From: an uncultured Bacteroidota bacterium
GTDB taxonomy: Bacteria > Bacteroidota > Bacteroidia > Bacteroidales > UBA12481
Length of the DNA: 5,967 nt
Assembly (NCBI GenBank): GCA_903832165.1
Contig: CAILAQ010000305.1
Span: 1 to 5,967, forward strand
Reading direction: 5' to 3'
The notes below the pieces were generated by a model. It had not been told where the DNA came from, did no database searches, and saw nothing but the letters and a program-made list of their open reading frames with translations. A program made the translations under genes and the position numbers. Shown piece after piece: positions 1 to 5,967 of this stretch; position 1 is the stretch's first letter, and each line of letters begins with the position of its first letter.

Positions 1-1
1 A

Positions 2-2476
2 GTCGGACTGGTCAGGGTAATCCTTTTGGTGGAAGATTCTCCACGCTATTATTCCAGATATTTACCGATGCTTTATACGCTGGTTTTTGAGCAAACTCAG
101 GAGCTGATTGCTGAAGCCAATACCAATGAGCTTGACAAAGTTTCACGTATGCGGGCCCGCACAAAGATTGTGCTGGCTACCAATTATGAGGAGGCAATCA
201 ATATTTATAATAAATATCAGGATTATCTGGCTTGTGTTATTTCCGACATGAAATTCAGGCGTGGAGGGGTAGTTCATGACACTGCCGGAATCAGCTTTCT
301 CCGTTATGTTCATTCGCACAGAAGCGATCTTCCAATGATATTGCAATCTTCGGATCCTGATTGCGCCTCAGCTGCCCTGGAATTGCGTGCAACCTTTATG
401 AATAAAAACTCTGAAACCCTTCTGCAGGATTTAAAAACCTTTATCACTTATTCATTGGGTTTCGGCCATTTCGTATACCGTGACAATCAAGGGAGAAAAA
501 TAGCAGTTGCGCGTTCCATGAAGGATTTTGAAAACCATCTGCGCACCATACCGGAGGAGTCAATCCTGTATCATGCGCTGAAAAATCATTTTTCTTTATG
601 GCTGATGGCGAGGGGTGAGATTCAGCTGGCAAAAATCATTAACCCTATAAAAGCCGATGATTTCGGCAGTCCGAAAGAATTGCGTGAATATATCATTGAT
701 GTCATTCAAAACTACCGGATTGATAAAGACAAAGGTAAGGTGGTCAACTTCGATGAGACTGCTGTGCTTGACTGGCGCAATATTGTTAGTCTGGGTACCG
801 GATCACTGGGTGGTAAAGGCCGTGGTCTGGCATTCATTAATACTCTTGTAAATAATCTCGATTTCACCCAGATCATTCCGGATATCAACATACGGACACC
901 GCGAACTGCGATCATCGGCACAGACGAATTTGAGATTTTCATGCTGAGGAATAATCTTACCAATCAGGTTCTGGAGGAGCAGGACTACATGACTGTCAGG
1001 AAGTTGTTTCAGGCAGGAGATTTATCGTTCAACCTTAAGAAGAAACTCAAGACTTTTCTCCGGTTATTAAATATGCCTTTAGCGATTCGTTCTTCCAGTA
1101 TTTTTGAAGATTCGCTGCTGCATCCATTTGCCGGTGTATTTGAGACCTATGTACTCCCGAACTCAGATCCAGATTATAATGTGCGGTATAACCAACTTCA
1201 GGAAGCCATCAAAATGGTTTACTCCTCGATTTTTTCACCCGAGGCAAGAATGTATTTCCAAGCGGTTAATTATCGTGTAGAGGAAGAAAAAATGGCCGTA
1301 GTTATTCAGGAACTTGTTGGTAATGAATATGATAAATATTACTATCCTCATATAAGCGGGACTGCTCAGTCCTATAATTATTATCCTGTGGCCCATATGG
1401 AACCAGATGATGGGTGTGCTATAATTGCGGTAGGATTGGGGCGTTATGTGGTGGAAGGAGAAAAAGCCTGGAGGTTTTCCCCGAAGTACCCCACTTTACA
1501 GATATCATCTCTTAAGGATCAGATGAAAACCTCACAGGTTTATTTTTATGCGGCGAATCTGAATAAAAGAGAATTGAACCTTTTAGACGGCGAAGAGGCT
1601 GGCCTTGCGCAATTAGATATCACCGAGGCTGAAAAGCATGGAACGTTAAAACATCTTGCATCGGTTTACAATGCGAATAACGACCGGCTTGATTCGGGTT
1701 TGCAGGGAAGTGGGCCACGGGTTCTGAACTTTGCCAATATCCTGCAGTTCGGATATACCCCGCTTGCCAAAACAGTGGAGGTTATCCTCGACGTTGTGCA
1801 TGAAGCTTTGGGTACGGCTGTTGAAATTGAGTATGCAGTAGATTTAACACCTGACAGTAAGCATCATGCGTCGTTTTATCTCTTGCAGATTAAACCCATG
1901 GTTGGGGCTGACGAGGACTTTACAGTGGACATCGATCAGGTTGTCCAGGAGAATTCAATTTTGTATTCTGAAAAAAGTCTTGGAAACGGGAGATTGAGAG
2001 GTATTCGTGATGTTATTTTTCTGGACCCCGAGAGATTTAGCAAGATGAAAACTGAAGAAATGGCTTCAGAAATTGAACGCATCAACGAAAAGATGAGGAA
2101 TCTGAAATTGGAATATGTACTGATAGGCCCCGGAAGATGGGGGTCGAGGGATAAGTTCATTGGGATTCCGGTCAAATGGTCACAAATCTCAAATGCAAGA
2201 ATAATCGTTGAGACCGACTTGTCGGATTTTCCGCTGGATGCCTCGCTGGGTTCACACTTTTTCCATAATGTTACCTCGATGAATGTCGGATATTTTTCAA
2301 TCCATGCCGGAGGTAAAAACTTTATATCTTATGATCTTTTGCGGGCTCAACATATTGCTGAAGATGGGACCTATTTTAAGCATGTCGTATTTGAAAATGA
2401 TTTAGATATTGTCATGGATGGAAAGAAAAGAAAATCGCTTATCCGTCTGGGGAACGAGAGAAATTGTGAAGAATAG
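2..2476 (+). CDS. Receiver domain fused to PEP synthase/PPDK N-terminal ATP-binding domain, 5'-truncated by window edge
   Basis: The reading frame is open to the left edge, with 824 codons visible. Residues are numbered here from the codon at nt 2. Residues 7-145 form a receiver-like domain: the acidic pocket is in ILLVED, the likely phosphoacceptor is Asp82 (VISDM), the Ser pair is 116-117 and the conserved Lys is 135. A linker domain follows at about 150-250. The PPDK/PEP synthase N-terminal ATP-grasp domain spans about 263-635: GSLGGKGRG near 267 with Lys272, AIRSSS with Arg363, FAG at 376, and the metal/nucleotide-type residues Glu610 and Gln629 in LLQIKP. The C-terminal module carries GPGRWGS at 709 and GSHFF at 750. 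There is no TGG-x-SHAA phospho-His domain and no PEP-binding TIM barrel, so ordinary PEP synthase or PPDK activity is not expected. A role as a phosphorylation-controlled ATP-binding or phosphotransfer protein is inference. It is a paralogue of the next gene and lies 6 nt upstream of it. An internal TTG at 26 is not the real start, because homology to the paralogue continues upstream of it. Confidence 0.88.
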   Translation, partial: VGLVRVILLVEDSPRYYSRYLPMLYTLVFEQTQELIAEANTNELDKVSRMRARTKIVLATNYEEAINIYNKYQDYLACVISDMKFRRGGVVHDTAGISFLRYVHSHRSDLPMILQSSDPDCASAALELRATFMNKNSETLLQDLKTFITYSLGFGHFVYRDNQGRKIAVARSMKDFENHLRTIPEESILYHALKNHFSLWLMARGEIQLAKIINPIKADDFGSPKELREYIIDVIQNYRIDKDKGKVVNFDETAVLDWRNIVSLGTGSLGGKGRGLAFINTLVNNLDFTQIIPDINIRTPRTAIIGTDEFEIFMLRNNLTNQVLEEQDYMTVRKLFQAGDLSFNLKKKLKTFLRLLNMPLAIRSSSIFEDSLLHPFAGVFETYVLPNSDPDYNVRYNQLQEAIKMVYSSIFSPEARMYFQAVNYRVEEEKMAVVIQELVGNEYDKYYYPHISGTAQSYNYYPVAHMEPDDGCAIIAVGLGRYVVEGEKAWRFSPKYPTLQISSLKDQMKTSQVYFYAANLNKRELNLLDGEEAGLAQLDITEAEKHGTLKHLASVYNANNDRLDSGLQGSGPRVLNFANILQFGYTPLAKTVEVILDVVHEALGTAVEIEYAVDLTPDSKHHASFYLLQIKPMVGADEDFTVDIDQVVQENSILYSEKSLGNGRLRGIRDVIFLDPERFSKMKTEEMASEIERINEKMRNLKLEYVLIGPGRWGSRDKFIGIPVKWSQISNARIIVETDLSDFPLDASLGSHFFHNVTSMNVGYFSIHAGGKNFISYDLLRAQHIAEDGTYFKHVVFENDLDIVMDGKKRKSLIRLGNERNCEE

Positions 2477-2482
2477 TATTTT

Positions 2483-5400
2483 ATGGAAGATATTACCCAA
2501 ATAAACAGACCATCCACTGATTTCGGTGAAGCAGAATTTAAATTTCTGATGCAGAGGCGGATCAATAAAGTATTGATTGTCTGCAGCAATTACGATTTCT
2601 TTATGCTTGAAGAGGATGGCCGGATAGATGAGCAGATTTTTAATGAATATGTTTCTCTTAACCTCCGTTATCCGCCAATTTTCATACAGGCCAATACCGC
2701 GCGCAAGGCTTTTGACCACCTTGAACGTGAGCATATAGATCTGGTAATATCCATGTTGAGTGTTGGTGAAATGGATCCGTTTGAGTTGTCGAAAAAAATC
2801 AAGACTGAATATCCTCATATTCCGATTGTTGTATTAACGCATTTTAGCAGGGAGGTTACCATCAAGCTTGAGAAGGAAGATCTCAGTGCCATTGACTATG
2901 TTTTTTCGTGGCTGGGAAATGCGGATCTTCTGCTGGCTATCATCAAGTTGATTGAAGACCGCATGAACCTTGTATATGATGTTAACGAGGTGGGGGTTCA
3001 AACCATTCTTCTGGTGGAAGATTCGGTGAGGTATTATTCTTCCTTTCTGCCTGCGATATATAAAATTGTTTTCAAGCAATCAAAATCATTCATGCTTGAA
3101 GGGTTGAACGAGCATCGTAAAATGCTTAGAATGAGAGGCAGGCCAAAGATCCTGCTGGCTACAAATTACGAATCTGCTATTGAGCTTTTTAATCTGTACC
3201 ACGACAGCACACTGGGCATTATTTCGGATATTTCATACAAAAGGCAAGGGAAGAAGGATCAACAGGCCGGACTGAAATTTTGCAAGACGGTGAGGGAAGC
3301 AGACCCACATGTTCCTTTTCTATTGCAGTCGTCGGAGTTGAGCAATCAAGCTGCTGCCACCGATTTGAATGCCAGTTTTTTACATAAATATTCCAAGACG
3401 CTGGAAATTGAACTGAGGAATTTCATGCTCAGGTACATGAATTTCGGAGATTTCATCTTCCGTGATCCCAGTACAAGAGAAGAAATAGCCAGGGCGTCCA
3501 ACCTGAAAGAGATGCAGGATATTATTCTGAAGATACCGGTCCATTCACTAAAATATCATTTTAACAATAATGATTTTTCCAAGTGGCTTAACGCCAGGGC
3601 ATTTTTTCAGATAGGCAGTCATCTAAAGCATAAATCACTGGAGGATTTCGGAACTGTTGAAGCCGGGCGACAGTATATTTTTGATGTTATTGCGAGTTAC
3701 CGGCTATCAAAAGCGAGAGGCGTAATTTCCACATTTGACAGGACAAGATTTGATGATTATATGCTCTTCTCGAGAATCGGCGAGGGATCTTTAGGCGGCA
3801 AAGCTCGTGGATTGGCTTTTATTGATTCCTTTATTAAAAACCATGATCTGGCTAATAAGTGGGAAGGTATTCTGGTGACAATTCCGCGAACCGTGGTAAT
3901 TTCCACTGAGGTATTTGAAGAGTTTATGGATCTTAATAATCTTTGGAAAATTGCCACCTCCAGGTTAACAGATGAGCAAATACTTCAGAGTTTTGTGAGT
4001 GCAACCCTGCCAGTCAGGATCTACAAAGATCTGGATGCTTTTGCCCGTGTGGTGAAGAATCCGATTGCAGTTCGGTCGTCGAGTATGTTGGAGGACAGCC
4101 ATTATCAGCCATTTGCTGGCATATATTCAACTTTTATGCTGCCTAAGGTTGATGAAGATAAGCAGAAAATGGTTTATATGATTGCTGATGCTATCAAATC
4201 GGTATATGCGTCGGTTTATTTTAAGAGTTCCAAGACCTACCTGGCAGCCACACAGAATATTATTGATGCAGAGAGGATGGCGATAATTTTGCAGGAGGTT
4301 TGTGGAAATAAGTACGGAAACCGATTTTACCCAACAGTATCAGGTGTTGCACGATCGATCAATTTCTATCCGGTAGGATTGGAGAAGCCGGAAGATGGCA
4401 TTGCTAACATTGCTTTCGGCCTTGGAAAACTGATTGTTGAAGGGGGTGCGGGATTACGTTTTTCGCCGAAATATCCGACAAAGGTTCTCCAGTTATCGTC
4501 GGCAGACAGTGCCCTCAAAGAAACTCAGCGTGAATTTTATGCGCTGGATCTTGATGCCGAGCATTTCCATGCATCCACAGATGATGGCGTTAATATATCG
4601 AAACTGAAAATCCGCGATGCCGAATCGGATTCCTCCCTGCCATTTGTGGCTTCCACTTTCGACATGGAAAACCATATAATACGCGATCATTTTGCTCATA
4701 AAGGAAGGAAGGTTGTCACCTTTAATAATATATTGAAGCATAACTCTTTCCCGCTTGCGGACATCCTGAAGACTCTGATGAAGATTGGGGAAACCGAAAT
4801 GAATAATCCCATTGAGATGGAGTTTGCCGTCAATCTGGATGTGCCTCCGGGTTCCCCGAAGATTTTTAATTTTCTACAGATAAGGCCTGTCGTTGAAAAT
4901 ACCGATGAACTCAGTTTTCGTTTAGAGGAGGTGATAGTCGGGGATACGATAATCTATTCTGTATCGGCGCTGGGTAATGGTCTGATCAGGAATATCCGCG
5001 ACATTGTTTACGTCAAACCTGAGTGTTTCAGGGCAGCAGACAGCTATACCATAGCATGCCGGATAGAGGCATTGAACGACCAGTTTATTAAAAAGGGAGG
5101 GAATTATGTTTTAGTGGGACCAGGCAGGTGGGGTTCGAGTGATCCCTGGCTGGGGATTCCGGTTAAATGGCCTCAGATATCAGCTGCCCGGGTAATCGTT
5201 GAATCCGGTCTGCCGGACTACCGTATAGATCCGAGTCAGGGTACTCATTTCTTTCAGAATCTGACATCGTTTCGCGTGGGGTACCTTACCATAAATCCCT
5301 ATTTGCGTGATGGTCATTATGATCTGGATTTTCTATCGGAACAGGAATGTGTTTACGAGGATGAATATATAAGGCACGTGCAATTTGATGATCCTTTACA

Positions 5401-5491
5401 CATCAAGATTGACGGGGCACAGAATCGGGGAGTCATATACAAGCCCGGATCCGGTGGGAAGGTAAACGCTCCTGAAAATATTCCTGAATAA
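2483..5491 (+). CDS. Double receiver-like protein fused to PEP synthase/PPDK N-terminal ATP-binding domain, complete paralogue
   Basis: This is a complete 1002-residue protein. Residues 28-162 form a receiver fold without the phosphoacceptor: DLVISMLSVGEMDPFEL aligns with the usual DLVLLD-x-MMPGMDGFEL pattern, which puts Met91 at the Asp position. Thr119 remains but the Lys is missing. Residues 173-315 form a second receiver with intact chemistry: Glu179/Asp180, Asp249, Ser283-284 and Lys302. A linker conserved with the upstream paralogue runs 320-420. The PPDK/PEP synthase ATP-grasp domain spans about 432-805: GSLGGKARG with Lys440, AVRSSS with Arg531, FAGIYSTF at 544, GLGKLIVEGG at 646, Glu780, and LQIRP with Gln799 and Arg801. 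The C-terminal module at about 820-985 has GPGRWGS at 879 and GTHFF at 920. The His-phosphocarrier and PEP-binding domains are absent, so a 'PEP synthase' label would mislead. No signal peptide or membrane segment is seen, so it is probably cytoplasmic. The ATG follows the previous stop by 6 nt in an A/T-rich context without Shine-Dalgarno, which suggests co-transcription and possibly translational coupling. The in vivo substrate is unknown. Confidence 0.9.
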   Translation: MEDITQINRPSTDFGEAEFKFLMQRRINKVLIVCSNYDFFMLEEDGRIDEQIFNEYVSLNLRYPPIFIQANTARKAFDHLEREHIDLVISMLSVGEMDPFELSKKIKTEYPHIPIVVLTHFSREVTIKLEKEDLSAIDYVFSWLGNADLLLAIIKLIEDRMNLVYDVNEVGVQTILLVEDSVRYYSSFLPAIYKIVFKQSKSFMLEGLNEHRKMLRMRGRPKILLATNYESAIELFNLYHDSTLGIISDISYKRQGKKDQQAGLKFCKTVREADPHVPFLLQSSELSNQAAATDLNASFLHKYSKTLEIELRNFMLRYMNFGDFIFRDPSTREEIARASNLKEMQDIILKIPVHSLKYHFNNNDFSKWLNARAFFQIGSHLKHKSLEDFGTVEAGRQYIFDVIASYRLSKARGVISTFDRTRFDDYMLFSRIGEGSLGGKARGLAFIDSFIKNHDLANKWEGILVTIPRTVVISTEVFEEFMDLNNLWKIATSRLTDEQILQSFVSATLPVRIYKDLDAFARVVKNPIAVRSSSMLEDSHYQPFAGIYSTFMLPKVDEDKQKMVYMIADAIKSVYASVYFKSSKTYLAATQNIIDAERMAIILQEVCGNKYGNRFYPTVSGVARSINFYPVGLEKPEDGIANIAFGLGKLIVEGGAGLRFSPKYPTKVLQLSSADSALKETQREFYALDLDAEHFHASTDDGVNISKLKIRDAESDSSLPFVASTFDMENHIIRDHFAHKGRKVVTFNNILKHNSFPLADILKTLMKIGETEMNNPIEMEFAVNLDVPPGSPKIFNFLQIRPVVENTDELSFRLEEVIVGDTIIYSVSALGNGLIRNIRDIVYVKPECFRAADSYTIACRIEALNDQFIKKGGNYVLVGPGRWGSSDPWLGIPVKWPQISAARVIVESGLPDYRIDPSQGTHFFQNLTSFRVGYLTINPYLRDGHYDLDFLSEQECVYEDEYIRHVQFDDPLHIKIDGAQNRGVIYKPGSGGKVNAPENIPE

Positions 5492-5538
5492 TCAGGAAAT
5501 ATCTCCTGAACATTGAATAATATCATATGAATTCCTGA
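5471..5538 (+). repeat. Recurrent CCTGA words that can pair with one central TCAGGA
   Basis: CCTGA occurs four times, starting at 5471, 5483, 5505 and 5534, at the end of the gene and into the spacer. A single TCAGGAA lies at 5492-5498. That one complement can pair with TTCCTGA at 5481, TCCTGA at 5504, or TTCCTGA at 5532, so alternative and mutually exclusive hairpins are possible in the transcript. The words are short, so chance similarity is a real alternative. Confidence 0.35.
5478..5502 (+). repeat. Hairpin spanning the stop codon of the second large gene
   Basis: TTCCTGA (5481-5487) and TCAGGAA (5492-5498) are perfect 7-nt inverted repeats around the loop ATAA, which contains the TAA stop (5489-5491). 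Flanking ATA/TAT can extend the stem past a one-base bulge. No U-tract follows, so it is not a canonical intrinsic terminator. It could be a 3'-end stabilising structure or a weak terminator; the function is inferred. Confidence 0.5.
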
Positions 5539-5547
5539 TAAAAACTA

Positions 5548-5578
5548 CGTGATTAAATGATTGTTAAGAATAACTTTG
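5548..5578 (+). promoter_or_regulatory. Bacteroidota-type promoter for the glutamate dehydrogenase gene
   Basis: TAACTTTG at 5571-5578 matches the Bacteroidota primary-sigma -7 consensus TAnnTTTG exactly. The expected -33 position (19 nt upstream) holds CGTG at 5548-5551, only a weak match to TTTG. Transcription would start a few bases after the -7 box, around 5583-5587, giving a leader of about 25-30 nt before the ATG at 5612. The placement supports separate transcription of the dehydrogenase gene. Confidence 0.6.
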
Positions 5579-5611
5579 CCATCAGAAATATAACGACTTA
5601 AATTCTATTTT

Positions 5612-5967
5612 ATGAACGTTGAAAAAATATTGATTGATCTGGAAAAAAAGCACCCTGGTGAGGTGGAGTATCTACAGGCTGTGCGTGAAGTTCTGGAATC
5701 CATTGAGGAGGTTTATAACCAGAATCCGCAGTTTGAAACTGCAAGCATCATAGAGCGCCTGGTTGAGCCCGATCGCATCCTTACTTTTAAGGTGCCCTGG
5801 GTAGATGACCACTCCAAGGTTCAGGTTAATCTTGGATACCGTATCCAGTTTAATAACGCAATCGGGCCATACAAGGGCGGTTTGCGTTTTCACCCAAGTG
5901 TTAATCTGAGTATTCTGAAATTTCTGGGATTTGAGCAGATTTTCAAGAATGCACTTACCACATTACC
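5612..5967 (+). CDS. gdhA: Glutamate dehydrogenase, N-terminal part, 3'-truncated by window edge
   Basis: The first 118 residues of a hexameric class I glutamate dehydrogenase (family length about 445) are visible. This enzyme interconverts 2-oxoglutarate plus ammonium and L-glutamate using NAD(P)H in the cytoplasm, linking carbon and nitrogen metabolism. The N-terminal substrate domain is unmistakable: VNLGYRIQFNNAIGPYKGG (72-90), then LRFHPSVNLSILKFLGFEQ and FKNALTTL. Lys88 and Lys112 correspond to the glutamate-binding lysines 89 and 113 of the Clostridium symbiosum enzyme. The catalytic lysine in the following GGGKGG motif and the whole Rossmann domain lie beyond the window, so NADP versus NAD preference cannot be read directly. 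NADP is likely, by analogy with the gdhA-type N-terminus. The ATG is chosen because the sequence from MNVEKILIDLEKKHP onward matches the family's N-terminal helix. It lies in an A/T-rich leader without Shine-Dalgarno and is preceded by its own promoter. Confidence 0.93.
   Translation, partial: MNVEKILIDLEKKHPGEVEYLQAVREVLESIEEVYNQNPQFETASIIERLVEPDRILTFKVPWVDDHSKVQVNLGYRIQFNNAIGPYKGGLRFHPSVNLSILKFLGFEQIFKNALTTL

Noticed and set aside
657..963. Short frames overlapping the first large gene in other frames
   Set aside because: They lie inside a region whose main frame encodes the conserved linker and GSLGGKGRG motif, and their translations look random.
2402..2818. Minus-strand 138-codon open frame across the junction of the two large genes
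   Set aside because: It lies antisense to two clearly conserved coding regions, has no recognisable domain and no promoter-like element, and is best explained as a chance frame.
2..5491. Annotation of either large gene as PEP synthase (ppsA) or PPDK (ppdK)
   Set aside because: Only the N-terminal ATP-binding domain is present. The phospho-His and PEP/pyruvate-binding domains are missing, and receiver domains are added.
5478..5502. Classical rho-independent terminator
   Set aside because: The stem is AT-moderate and short, the stop codon is in the loop, and no U-tract follows.
5672..5893. Minus-strand open frame of 73 codons
   Set aside because: It is fully antisense to the conserved glutamate dehydrogenase N-terminal domain.
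1..5967. CRISPR arrays, insertion sequences, tRNA or rRNA genes
   Set aside because: No regularly spaced repeats, transposase motifs or structural RNA signatures were seen. The window is almost fully coding.

Overview
The window most likely comes from a Bacteroidota genome, probably Bacteroidales or a relative. Three things suggest this: the start codons lack Shine-Dalgarno sequences and sit in A/T-rich leaders; the gene upstream of the last start carries a TAnnTTTG-type -7 promoter element; and the coding sequence is moderately AT-leaning with a Bacteroidota-like protein set. This assignment is inferred from the sequence, without a database comparison.

Layout: (1) Positions 2-2476 hold the 3' part of a large gene whose start lies before the window. 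(2) Positions 2483-5491 hold a complete 1002-residue paralogue, only 6 nt downstream, so the two almost certainly form one transcription unit. (3) Positions 5492-5611 are a short intergenic region. It has a hairpin built around the stop codon, repeated CCTGA words and a Bacteroidota-type promoter. (4) From 5612 to the right edge is the beginning of a glutamate dehydrogenase gene, cut off by the window end.

The two large proteins share one architecture: response-regulator receiver-like domain, a conserved linker domain, a PEP-synthase/pyruvate-phosphate-dikinase N-terminal (ATP-grasp, nucleotide-binding) domain, and a conserved C-terminal module with GPGRWGS and G[ST]HFF motifs. Neither has the swivelling phospho-histidine domain or the PEP/pyruvate TIM barrel, so neither can be a conventional PEP synthase or PPDK, although automated annotation would probably name them so. 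The second protein also has an extra N-terminal receiver fold that has lost its phosphoacceptor Asp. The pair looks like a phosphorylation-responsive, ATP-binding signalling or phosphotransfer system of unknown function, and is the most interesting content of the window. Glutamate dehydrogenase appears to have its own promoter, so a functional link between it and the pair is only a possibility.
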